Positions 52,740 through 60,552 of a stretch of DNA of 64,000 bases are shown here, piece after piece. The stretch comes from Streptacidiphilus albus JL83 (GTDB lineage: Bacteria > Actinomycetota > Actinomycetes > Streptomycetales > Streptomycetaceae). The notes beneath the pieces were generated by a model. The model was given only the letters and a program-made list of their open reading frames with translations, was not told the origin of the DNA and did no database searches. Positions within the stretch are counted from its first letter, which is position 1; the number at the start of each line of letters is the position of its first letter. The stretch is from contig NZ_JQML01000001.1 in NCBI RefSeq assembly GCF_000744705.1, positions 5,404,017-5,468,016 of the forward strand. The letters are read 5' to 3'. A program made the position numbers and the translations under genes.

Positions 52740-52826
52740 GCCCAGCATGCTAGCGCCGGGCCGGGCCGGGCCGGTGCGGGCCGGTGCGGTCCGGGCCCGA
52801 CGGTGAGGTCCGGGCCGGGACCGTCG

Positions 52827-53318
52827 TCAGCCGCCGACCAGCGCCCAGCGGGGGAGGACCACGCCGGGGATCAGGCTCTGGAACACGACCTGGACCGGTG
52901 CCCCGATCCGTAGCCGCTGGACCGGCACGGCGTCGCGGGGGGCGTCCGGGCGCCGACTGGTCGGGGTGAGCGAGCCGACCAGCCGGATGGCCGGGACGTC
53001 GTCCAGCTCGACGACGGCGACCGGGTAGGGGGCGTGCTCGGCGTAGGCGGGAAGCAGTGGCGGATGGGCGATGACGAAGGACCAGATGTGTCCGCGCCCC
53101 GATGTCGGCTGCCAGCGGCTCTCGAAGCTGTGGCAGCCCGGGCAGCAGGGGCGCGGCGGGAAGCGGGGCTGACCGCAGGCCGTACAGGCCTGGACGCGGA
53201 GCTCGCCCTGGCGGGCGTACTCCCAGAAGGGCGCGCCGTCGTCGTCCGGCCAGGGCAGCAGCAGTCCGTCGGCCAGTCCGCCGGCGGCGCGGACGGCATC
53301 GGTGACACTTTCCGTCAT
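52827..53318 (-). CDS. Zn-ribbon OB-fold (DUF35) protein paired with Ltp-type thiolase
   Basis: The 163-residue protein has a Zn ribbon (CTACGQPRFPPRPCCPGC, residues 46-63) and an OB-fold (GRGHIWSFVIAHPPLLPAYA, YPVAVVELDDVPAIRLVGSL). The N-terminal PWPDDDGAPFWEYARQGELR is typical for this family. It lies 90 bp downstream of the thiolase gene on the same strand, the usual arrangement for thiolase/aldolase-DUF35 complexes. GGGAGATGACAG precedes ATG. It is the second DUF35 gene of the window. Confidence 0.9.
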   Translation of the reverse strand: MTESVTDAVRAAGGLADGLLLPWPDDDGAPFWEYARQGELRVQACTACGQPRFPPRPCCPGCHSFESRWQPTSGRGHIWSFVIAHPPLLPAYAEHAPYPVAVVELDDVPAIRLVGSLTPTSRRPDAPRDAVPVQRLRIGAPVQVVFQSLIPGVVLPRWALVGG

Positions 53319-53408
53319 CTGTCATCTCCCAGCTGTCTCGTTCATCGGGCGGCGCCGAGGTGGTGCCGAGCGGGCGGTGCCGCGCGGGTGGTGCTCGGCG
53401 GGCAGCGC

Positions 53409-54575
53409 TCAGCGGCGCAGCAGCAGGGCCGAGGTGGGGACGCCCTCCCCGGCCGTGACCAGGCAGGTGGCGGCGTCGACGACCTGTGCGGTGGAGCTGC
53501 CGCGCAACTGCTTCACGCCCTCGTTGATCAGGTTGAAGCCGTGGACGTAGCCCTCGGACAGCCCGCCGCCGCCGGTGTTGATCGGCAGCCGCCCGCCCAG
53601 TTCCAGCGCCCCGCCCTCGGTGAACGCCGCGCCCTCGCCGCGTCCGCAGAAGCCGTAGCCCTCCAGCGAGAGTGGGATCAGTGGGGTGAAGGCGTCGTAG
53701 ATCTGGGCGACGTCCACGTCCTCCGGGCCGAGGTCGGCGTTCTTCCAGAGGTGCCGGCCGGCGGTCCAGGCGGGGCCGGTCAGCGGGTCGTCGTTCCAGT
53801 AGTTGACCATCCCGTGGTGCTGGGCCGGCAGCCCCTGCGCCGCCGCGTGGACGTAGACCGGCGCCCGGCGGCAGTCCCGGGCGCGCTCGGCGCTGACCAC
53901 CACGCAGGCCAGTGCGCCGTCGGTCTCGAGGCAGTTGTCGTAGAGGCAGAGCGGTTCGGAGATCCAGCGCGCGTCCATGTACATCTCCCGGGTCAGCGGG
54001 CGCTCGTACATGACCGCCGCCGGATTCTGGTTGGCCCGGTTGCGGCAGGCCAGGGCCACATTGAAGAGGTGGTCCCGGGTCGCGCCGTACTCGTGCATGT
54101 AGCGGCGGGCGAGCATGGCGATCTCGTCGGCCGGGCGGAGCAGGCCGAAGGGCCTGGTCCACTGCGCTGGGGTGGGCAGTTGGACGCCGGTGCTGGTCCA
54201 GGGGCGGACGCCGGAGCCGCGCTTGCGCGAGCGCCAGGCGACGCCGACGGTGGCCTGGCCGGTGGCGACGGCCATGGCGAGGTGGGCGACGGTGGCGCAG
54301 GAGCCGCCGCCGCCGAAGCCGGTGCGGCTGAAGAAGGTGATGTCGCCGGCGCCGATGGACTTGGCGAGTTCGACCTCGTCGGTCTCCTCCATGGTGAAGG
54401 ATGCGAGGCCGTCGACCTCGCCGGGATCGATCCCGGCATCGTCGAGGGCGGCCAGGACCGCCCGGCAGGCCAGGGTCTTCTCCGATTCGTCGAGGTGCTT
54501 GGCGAACCGGGTCTGGCCGATGCCGACGATGGCGGTGCGGTCCTTGAGGGGGTCCGTGAAGGAGTCCTTGAGCAT
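53409..54575 (-). CDS. Thiolase-like lipid-transfer (Ltp/SCP2-thiolase type) protein
   Basis: The 388-residue protein contains RTAIVGIGQTRFAKHLDESE, FSRTGFGGGGSCATVAHLAM, LARRYMHEYGATRDHLFNVA, VAQIYDAFTPLIPLSLEGYG and INTGGGGLSEGYVHGFNLIN. Here GGSC places a Cys where the first thiolase has GGST, so the two paralogues probably differ in chemistry. ATG 54575 has GGGGAG upstream and operator 6 (54601-54615) 26 bp upstream. With the DUF35 gene that follows it likely forms a two-subunit enzyme acting on a CoA thioester. The substrate is unknown. Confidence 0.9.
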   Translation of the reverse strand: MLKDSFTDPLKDRTAIVGIGQTRFAKHLDESEKTLACRAVLAALDDAGIDPGEVDGLASFTMEETDEVELAKSIGAGDITFFSRTGFGGGGSCATVAHLAMAVATGQATVGVAWRSRKRGSGVRPWTSTGVQLPTPAQWTRPFGLLRPADEIAMLARRYMHEYGATRDHLFNVALACRNRANQNPAAVMYERPLTREMYMDARWISEPLCLYDNCLETDGALACVVVSAERARDCRRAPVYVHAAAQGLPAQHHGMVNYWNDDPLTGPAWTAGRHLWKNADLGPEDVDVAQIYDAFTPLIPLSLEGYGFCGRGEGAAFTEGGALELGGRLPINTGGGGLSEGYVHGFNLINEGVKQLRGSSTAQVVDAATCLVTAGEGVPTSALLLRR

Positions 54576-54600
54576 CGCGCTCCCCGAAGCCGTAAAGGAT

Positions 54601-54615
54601 CTGACGTAGCGTCAG
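54601..54615. promoter_or_regulatory. Regulon operator 6 (CTGACG-TAG-CGTCAG)
   Basis: Perfect arms, closest to the thiolase start, in the divergent thiolase/ligase promoter. Confidence 0.75.
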
Positions 54616-54660
54616 AATAGGTGGCGGACCCCTTGGCCGGTAGGCCGCCGCCGATCTAAT

Positions 54661-54675
54661 CTGACGAAGCATCAG
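54661..54675. promoter_or_regulatory. Regulon operator 7 (CTGACG-AAG-CATCAG)
   Basis: One mismatch, 35 bp before the acyl-CoA synthetase GTG. Exactly 60 bp separates it from operator 6. Confidence 0.7.
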
Positions 54676-54709
54676 CATTGCTGGCAGTGCTCGGCCGAGT
54701 GGAGGACGC

Positions 54710-56386
54710 GTGCGCGGAGACCTGGAATGGGGCACCGTCCCCCGGCTGGTGCAGGCTGCCGCCGAGCAGCACGGCGACCGCGAGGCCGTCGTCGGTCCAC
54801 GCACCCGGATCAGCTACCGCGACCTCGGAGCCAGGGTCCGCCGCGCAGCCGCCGCGATGATGGCCGCCGGGATCCGTCCCGGCGAGCGGGTCGCCCTCTG
54901 GGCCCCCAACACCCCGGACTTCGTCGTGGCCGCCCTCGGCGCGGTCAGCGCCGGCGCCGTCCTGGTGCCGCTCGGCACCCGGCTGCGCGGGGGCGAGGTG
55001 GTCGACCTGCTGCGCCGTACCCGGGCCTCGGCGCTGTTCGTCACCGACACCTTCCTGGGCACCAGCTACGTCGCCGCCCTCCGCGCCGCCGCCGCTGCCG
55101 CCGAGCCCGCCGCTGCCGCCGAGCCCGCCCGCCGTCCCGGCGCGGATCGTCCCGGCGCGGATCGCCCAGCTGCGGACAGCCCACTGCCCGGGCTGCCGGA
55201 CCTGCGGCTGGCCGTCGTGCTCGGCGACCGGCCGGAGAACCGCGAGGGATTCCAGCACTGGCGCGGCTTCCTGGCCGCCGGCGCCGACGTGCCCGAGCGG
55301 GCCGTCCGCAGCCGGATCGAGGCCGTCGACCCCGACGACCCCGCCGACCTGATGTTCACCTCCGGCACCACCGGCCTGCCCAGAGCCGCCGTCACCACCC
55401 ACGCCCAGACCCTCCGCTCCTTCTCCACCTGGGCCGATCTCGCCGGACTGGTCCCGGGCGACCGCTACCTGGTGGTCAATCCGTTCACCCACACCTTCGG
55501 CTACAAGGCCGGCATCCTCGCCTGCCTGATGCGCGGCGCGACCATCCTGCCGCAGCCGCTGTTCGACCCCGAGGCCGTGCTCGCCAAGATCTCCGGCGAG
55601 CGGATCACCGTGCTGCCCGGCGCGCCCACCGTCTACCAGACCCTGCTCGACCACCCCGGACGGGCCGGTCACGACCTCGGTTCGCTGCGGCTCGCCGTCA
55701 CCGGCGCCGCCGTGGTACCGCTCGAACTCGTCACCCGGATCCGCGAGGAGCTCGGCTTCAGCACCGTGCTCACCGCCTACGGGCTGACCGAGTCCTGCGG
55801 CCTGGTCACCATGTGCCGGGCCGGCGACGACCCGGGACTGATCGCCGCGACCTCCGGCCGGGCCGTCCCCGGCGTCTCGGTCCGGGTCGCCGACCAGGAC
55901 GGCAAGGCGCAGAGCCCCGGCACGCCGGGCGAGGTCCAGGTGCGCGGCTACACCGTGATGCGCGAGTACTTCGAGGACCCGGACGCGACCGCCGCCGCCT
56001 TCACCGACGACGGCTGGCTGCGCACCGGCGACATCGGCGTGCTCGACGACGCGGGAAATCTCCGGGTCACCGACCGGCTGGGCGACATGTTCACCGTCGG
56101 CGGCTTCAACGCCTACCCCGCCGAGATCGAGCGGGTGCTCAGTCGGCATCCGCTGGTCGCGGACTGCGCCGTGGTCGGCGTTCCGGACCCGCGGCTCGGC
56201 GAGGTCGGCAAGGCGTTCGTGGTGCCGAGCGGTACCCCGGGTCCGGACGCGGCCGAGGAGATCATCTCCTGGGCGCGGCGCGAAATGGCCAACTACAAGG
56301 TGCCCCGCCAGGTCGCCTTCCGGACCGAACTTCCCCGGAACGCCTCCGGCAAGGTGCTCAAGGGGCAGCTCCGCCGGGAGCCCTGA
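54710..56386 (+). CDS. AMP-forming acyl-CoA synthetase, FadD3-like
   Basis: The 558-residue ANL enzyme has the phosphate loop LMFTSGTTGLPRAAV (residues ~216-230), the A5 motif TAYGLTESCGLV, the hinge GWLRTGDIGVLDDAGNLRVT and DRLGDMFTVGGFNAYPAEIE, and the acylation Lys in LPRNASGKVLKGQL. The GGFNAYPAEIE form is found in FadD3-type ligases that activate sterol-ring propionates. A ~35-residue Ala-rich insertion near residue 125 is unusual. GGAGGACGC precedes GTG 54710. Control by operator 7 links it to the thiolase/DUF35 pair. Confidence 0.92.
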   Translation: MRGDLEWGTVPRLVQAAAEQHGDREAVVGPRTRISYRDLGARVRRAAAAMMAAGIRPGERVALWAPNTPDFVVAALGAVSAGAVLVPLGTRLRGGEVVDLLRRTRASALFVTDTFLGTSYVAALRAAAAAAEPAAAAEPARRPGADRPGADRPAADSPLPGLPDLRLAVVLGDRPENREGFQHWRGFLAAGADVPERAVRSRIEAVDPDDPADLMFTSGTTGLPRAAVTTHAQTLRSFSTWADLAGLVPGDRYLVVNPFTHTFGYKAGILACLMRGATILPQPLFDPEAVLAKISGERITVLPGAPTVYQTLLDHPGRAGHDLGSLRLAVTGAAVVPLELVTRIREELGFSTVLTAYGLTESCGLVTMCRAGDDPGLIAATSGRAVPGVSVRVADQDGKAQSPGTPGEVQVRGYTVMREYFEDPDATAAAFTDDGWLRTGDIGVLDDAGNLRVTDRLGDMFTVGGFNAYPAEIERVLSRHPLVADCAVVGVPDPRLGEVGKAFVVPSGTPGPDAAEEIISWARREMANYKVPRQVAFRTELPRNASGKVLKGQLRREP

Positions 56387-56464
56387 CCCCGCGCGGACCG
56401 ACTCTCACGTCTGCCCTATCCACGCCACAGCCTCAGCACAGGACGGTGCCGAAGCCTGTCCGGC

Positions 56465-57820
56465 ATGAGCAATTCGACAGCGCTGGCGGGACAACCCGCC
56501 CCCCGGACCCAGGCGGACGCGCAGGCCGAAACGCAGGCCCGGGCAGAACAGCAGCCGCAGCCGCTGCCGCAGCCGGGCGCCCGTGCCCGCCTCGTGGAGA
56601 TCGTCGTCCCCGTCTACAACGAGGAGCACATCCTCGCCCTGAGCGTCAGACGGCTGCACGCCTACCTGGCCGAGAGCTTTCCGTTCCGGTTCCGGATCAC
56701 CATCGCCGACAACGCCAGCACCGACGCGACCTGGCAGGTCGCCCGTGCGCTGGAGGCGGAGCTGCCCGAGGTCCGCGCGGTCCACCTCGACCAGAAGGGC
56801 CGCGGCCGGGCCCTGCGGCAGGTCTGGGGAGCCAGCGACGCCGATGTCGTGAGCTACATGGACGTCGACCTCTCCACCGGCCTCGAAGCCTTCCTGCCGC
56901 TGGTGGCCCCGCTGCTCTCCGGCCACAGCGACCTGGCCATCGGCAGCCGGCTGCACCGGGGTTCGGCCGTGGTGCGGGGGCCGAAACGCGAGTTCATCTC
57001 CCGGACCTACAACCTGATGCTGCGCACCACCATGGCGGCCCGGTTCTCCGACGCCCAGTGCGGGTTCAAGGCCGGGCGCACCGAGGTCGTCCAGGCCCTG
57101 CTGGGCTCGGTCGAGGACCAGACCTGGTTCTTCGACACCGAACTGCTGCTGCTCGCGGAGCGCAGCGGACTGCGGATCCACGAGGTGCCGGTCGACTGGG
57201 TCGACGACCCGGACAGCCGGGTCGACATCGTCCGCACGGTCAAGGACGACCTCAAGGGCATGTGGCGGGTGGCCCGCCGGACGGTCTCCGGCGCGACCCG
57301 GCTGCCCTTGCCGCCCCGCGTCCAGCAGACCGAACTGCCGTCCGGGATGCGCCGCCAGCTGTCCAGCTTCGCCGTCATCGGCGTCGCCAGCACCCTCGCC
57401 TACCTGGCCCTCTACCTGATCCTTCGGCAGCTCGCGCCGGCCGTCCTGGCCAATGCGGCCGCCCTGTTCGTTACCGCGGTCGCCAACACGGCCGCCAACC
57501 GCCGCTTCACCTTCGGCGTCACCGGCTCGCGGGACGCGCTCAAGCACCAGGTCGAGGGCGGGATCGCCTTCGTCATCGGGCTGGTCCTGAGCACCGTGAC
57601 GCTCGCGGTCACCGACGCGGTCGCCCCGCACGCCTCGCACCTCGCCGAGCTCGGCGCGCTGGTCGGCGCCAATGCGCTGTCCACCGTCGTCCGCTTCCTG
57701 CTGATGCGGGTCTGGGTCTTCAACCCCGGGCGCCAGGCCCGACGCAATGCGCCGCAACCGCCCACCACCGGTCAGGGCACCACCGACCTTGCCACCCCCC
57801 AGGAGCTGAGCCACCGATGA
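56465..57820 (+). CDS. Fusion of GT2 dolichyl-phosphate-type glycosyltransferase and GtrA-like membrane domain
   Basis: The 451-residue protein has a GT2 domain (residues ~40-270): VEIVVPVYNEEHILALSVRR, ITIADNASTDATWQVARALE, SYMDVDLSTGLEAFLPLV (DxD) and DTELLLLAERSGLRIHEVPV. A GtrA-like region of four membrane helices follows (FAVIGVASTLAYLALYLILR; LANAAALFVTAVANTAANRR; GGIAFVIGLVLSTVTLAVTD; ALSTVVRFLLMRVWVF). It would make a polyprenyl-phosphate sugar and flip it. Its stop overlaps the ATG of the GT39 gene, so the lipid-linked sugar is probably that enzyme's donor. Confidence 0.9.
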   Translation: MSNSTALAGQPAPRTQADAQAETQARAEQQPQPLPQPGARARLVEIVVPVYNEEHILALSVRRLHAYLAESFPFRFRITIADNASTDATWQVARALEAELPEVRAVHLDQKGRGRALRQVWGASDADVVSYMDVDLSTGLEAFLPLVAPLLSGHSDLAIGSRLHRGSAVVRGPKREFISRTYNLMLRTTMAARFSDAQCGFKAGRTEVVQALLGSVEDQTWFFDTELLLLAERSGLRIHEVPVDWVDDPDSRVDIVRTVKDDLKGMWRVARRTVSGATRLPLPPRVQQTELPSGMRRQLSSFAVIGVASTLAYLALYLILRQLAPAVLANAAALFVTAVANTAANRRFTFGVTGSRDALKHQVEGGIAFVIGLVLSTVTLAVTDAVAPHASHLAELGALVGANALSTVVRFLLMRVWVFNPGRQARRNAPQPPTTGQGTTDLATPQELSHR

Positions 57821-60210
57821 CCGCACCGACCGAGGCCCCGACGACGTCCGCGGAAGCGGAGACCGGCCCGGGCAGACGCAGGCCGACCCGGCGCGGCCGG
57901 TCGCGGCGCAGCCTGCCGCAGCGCATCCTGCTCGGCCACGAGAACGCCCCCCGCTGGGCCCGCCCCGCCCTGTGGGGCGTGCTGCTGCTGGCGACCGCCG
58001 TCTACTGCTACGGCCTCGGCCGGAACGGCGACGCCAACTCGTACTACGCGGCAGCCGTCCTCAGCGGCACCAAGAGCTGGTCGGCGGCGTTCTTCGGCTC
58101 GCTGGACACCGGCAACTTCATCACCGTCGACAAACCGCCGTTCGCGCTCTGGCTGATGGAGCTCTCCTGCCGGATCCTCGGCTTCGGCAGCTGGCAGATG
58201 CTGCTGCCGATCGCACTGTCCGGGGTCGCCGCCGTCGGCGTGCTCTACAGCGCGGTGCGGCGCAGCTTCGGCTACGCGGCGGCCACCGTGGCCGCACTGG
58301 TGCTGGCGATCACGCCGATCACCGTGGCGATCAACCGCGACAACAACCCCGACCCGGTGCTGGTCCTGCTCACCGTCGCCGCCGCCTGGTTCTGCCTGGA
58401 GGCGATCCGCAGCGGTCGCACCATGCCGCTGGTGTGGACGGCGGTCCTGGTCGGCTTCGCCTTCAACACCAAGATGCTGGCCGCCTACATGGTGCTGCCG
58501 GCCTTCTTCGTGGCCTACCTCTTCGCCGCGCGCGGCGCGCTCCGGTCCCGGATCCGCACCCTGCTGATCGCGGGGGTGGCCCTGGTGGTCTCCAGCGGCT
58601 GGTGGATGGTGACCGTGGACTCGATCCCCGCCGCCGACCGCCCCTTCGTCGGCAGCAGCACCAAGGACACCGTCTGGGACCTGGTCACCGGCTACAACGG
58701 CCTGGCCCGGATCACCGGCGGCAGCGGCGGTGCCGGCGGGGGCGGCGGTGGAGGCGGCGCCAACTTCGGTGGCACCGCGGGCGCCGGACGGCTTTTCAAC
58801 GACATTCTCGGCGGCCAGATCTCCTGGTTGATCCCCTTCGCCGCGATCGCCTGCGTCGGCGCAGTGGTGCTGCGCGGACGCCGTCGGCGCACCGACGTCC
58901 AGCGGGCCGGGCTGGTCCTGTGGGGACTGTGGCTGCTGACGCACTACGTGACCTTCAGCTTCGCCGACGGGACCTTCCACCCGTACTACACGACCATGCT
59001 CGCCCCCTCGATCGCGGCGCTCACCGGTGCGGGCGGAGTGGCCCTGTTCCGGGCGTTCCGCAGCAGGTCGGTGGCGTGGGCCTGGGTACTGCCGCTGGCC
59101 GTCGCGGTCACCGCGCTGTGGGCGGTGGTGCTGCTGCGCCGCGACAGCGGCTTCGACGGCTGGCTCTGGCCGGTGATCGCGGTGCTCGCGGTGGCGGCCG
59201 TCGCCGTGCTGCTGGTCGCCCGAGTCGGCACGCCGTCGGCCGGGCGGGGCTCGCTCAACCGGGCCCGACTGCTGACGGTCGGCGCGGTCGCGGCCCTGGT
59301 CGCGCTGCTCGCCGGTCCCGCCGCCTATGCGGCGGACACCGTGACCGCGGGCAGCATCCAGGGTGTCAACCCGACCGGCGGTCCCGCCACGAGCGGCGGG
59401 ATGGGCGGCATGGGCGGAGGCTTCCCGGGCGGCGGGGACTTCGCCGGCGGCCGGACCGGCGGCTTCGGCGGTGAACGCCCCTCCGGCGCCGGTGGCGGGT
59501 TCCCCGGCGGTGCCGGTGCCGAGCAGGGCGGTGGCACCTCGGCCCAGGGCGGCCCTTCCGGGGAGAGCGGTGAGATGCCCGGTGGCGGCGGGATGCCCGG
59601 GGGCACCGGTACGGCGGGCAATGCCGGTACGGCGGGCGGCACCGGTACGGCGGGCGGTGCTGCCGGTAGTGAGCTGCCCGGTCGGAGCTCCGGCGGCATG
59701 ACCGGTGCACCGACCATGGGTGGGAGCGGCGGCGGTGGCGGTGCGCCCGGCGGCATGGGCGGTGTCTCCACGGCGCTGCTCAGCTACCTGGAGGCCCACC
59801 AGGGCAGCGCCACCTGGCTGGTGGCGACGGCCAGCGCCCAGTCCGCAGCGGAGATCATCCTCCAGAGCGGCGGCAAGGCGGCCATCGGCATGGGCGGCTT
59901 CACCGGCGACGACCCGGCGATGACGCTCGCCAAGCTGAAGGGCTACGTCGCCTCCGGCAAGCTGCACTACGTCCTGCTGGACGGCACCGGCACCGGCACC
60001 GGCGCGGCCGGCGGCGGTGCGCCGGGCGGGATGGGCGGCGGCCAGGCGAACGCCGCAGCCACTTCGTACGTGACGTCGACCTGCACCGTGGTCAAGGCCT
60101 CGGAGTACGGCGGCACCAGCACCAGCACCAGCACCGCTGCGGGCTCCGCTGCGAAGGCGACCACCGGTGCGACCGGCGGGAGCTCGGAGACGCTGTACTA
60201 CTGTGAGTGA
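57817..60210 (+). CDS. GT39-family (ArnT/PMT-like) membrane glycosyltransferase with Gly-rich insertion
   Basis: The 797-residue protein has a GT-C core with ~11 membrane helices: AVYCYGLGRNGDANSYYAAA, GNFITVDKPPFALWLMELSC (conserved Asp/Lys-Pro-Pro loop), ITVAINRDNNPDPVLVLLTV. Two glycine-rich stretches stand out: residues ~305-325 in a loop and ~515-650 after the last helix (GGMGGMGGGFPGGGDFAGG-like runs). A folded C-terminal domain follows (LLSYLEAHQGSATWLVATAS). It probably transfers a sugar from polyprenyl phosphate to an extracellular acceptor. ATGA overlap with the GT2-GtrA gene indicates coupling. Confidence 0.9.
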   Translation: MTAPTEAPTTSAEAETGPGRRRPTRRGRSRRSLPQRILLGHENAPRWARPALWGVLLLATAVYCYGLGRNGDANSYYAAAVLSGTKSWSAAFFGSLDTGNFITVDKPPFALWLMELSCRILGFGSWQMLLPIALSGVAAVGVLYSAVRRSFGYAAATVAALVLAITPITVAINRDNNPDPVLVLLTVAAAWFCLEAIRSGRTMPLVWTAVLVGFAFNTKMLAAYMVLPAFFVAYLFAARGALRSRIRTLLIAGVALVVSSGWWMVTVDSIPAADRPFVGSSTKDTVWDLVTGYNGLARITGGSGGAGGGGGGGGANFGGTAGAGRLFNDILGGQISWLIPFAAIACVGAVVLRGRRRRTDVQRAGLVLWGLWLLTHYVTFSFADGTFHPYYTTMLAPSIAALTGAGGVALFRAFRSRSVAWAWVLPLAVAVTALWAVVLLRRDSGFDGWLWPVIAVLAVAAVAVLLVARVGTPSAGRGSLNRARLLTVGAVAALVALLAGPAAYAADTVTAGSIQGVNPTGGPATSGGMGGMGGGFPGGGDFAGGRTGGFGGERPSGAGGGFPGGAGAEQGGGTSAQGGPSGESGEMPGGGGMPGGTGTAGNAGTAGGTGTAGGAAGSELPGRSSGGMTGAPTMGGSGGGGGAPGGMGGVSTALLSYLEAHQGSATWLVATASAQSAAEIILQSGGKAAIGMGGFTGDDPAMTLAKLKGYVASGKLHYVLLDGTGTGTGAAGGGAPGGMGGGQANAAATSYVTSTCTVVKASEYGGTSTSTSTAAGSAAKATTGATGGSSETLYYCE

Positions 60211-60214
60211 TGGA

Positions 60215-60235
60215 GCGGCCACCACTGGTGGCCGC
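60215..60235 (+). terminator. First hairpin after the GT39 gene
   Basis: GCGGCCACC and GGTGGCCGC form a 9-bp stem with a 3-nt ACT loop, 5 bp after the stop. Confidence 0.65.
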
Positions 60236-60237
60236 CG

Positions 60238-60272
60238 GGCCCGCCGTCCCCGAACTTCGGGGGCGGCGGGCC
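60238..60272 (+). terminator. Second hairpin after the GT39 gene
   Basis: GGCCCGCCG-T-CCCCGAA pairs with TTCGGGG-G-CGGCGGGCC (16 pairs plus a wobble), immediately after the first hairpin, making a double terminator. Confidence 0.7.
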
Positions 60273-60417
60273 TCCTGGCGCGCGGGGAACCATCGCCAGG
60301 CGCAGACTCGTCATTGTCATTGGACGCATCGATCGATCGTCCCCGGTGCTCCGAGTCGCCCTTCGTGCCTCTCCGTGCATGCTCGGGTGGCCTTGGGTCA
60401 CCGACCCCGGGGAAATC

Positions 60418-60439
60418 CGCCAGGATACTGCAACTGGCG
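60418..60439. repeat. Inverted repeat upstream of hrdD
   Basis: CGCCAG-N10-CTGGCG lies just upstream of the SigR-type promoter and could be a regulatory site. Confidence 0.35.
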
Positions 60440-60457
60440 AGAAAAAACGCCACCTTG

Positions 60458-60483
60458 GGAATGATGTCCGGATTCTGGTCGTT
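60458..60483 (+). promoter_or_regulatory. SigR-type promoter of hrdD (GGAAT-N18-GTT)
   Basis: GGGAAT at 60457-60462, an 18-bp spacer and GTTG at 60481 match the SigR (disulfide stress) consensus exactly. It lies 70 bp before the hrdD ATG. In S. coelicolor hrdD is a known SigR target. Confidence 0.75.
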
Positions 60484-60552
60484 GCATCGTTACGAAAGGC
60501 AAGCCACGAAAGGGCCAGCCAGGCCCGTTCCGTCTTCGTGAAGGAGCCACGC

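Noticed and set aside
57772-60453. 893-residue minus-strand open frame
   Set aside because: Antisense of the GT39 gene, with low-complexity Gly/Arg/His content and no domain.
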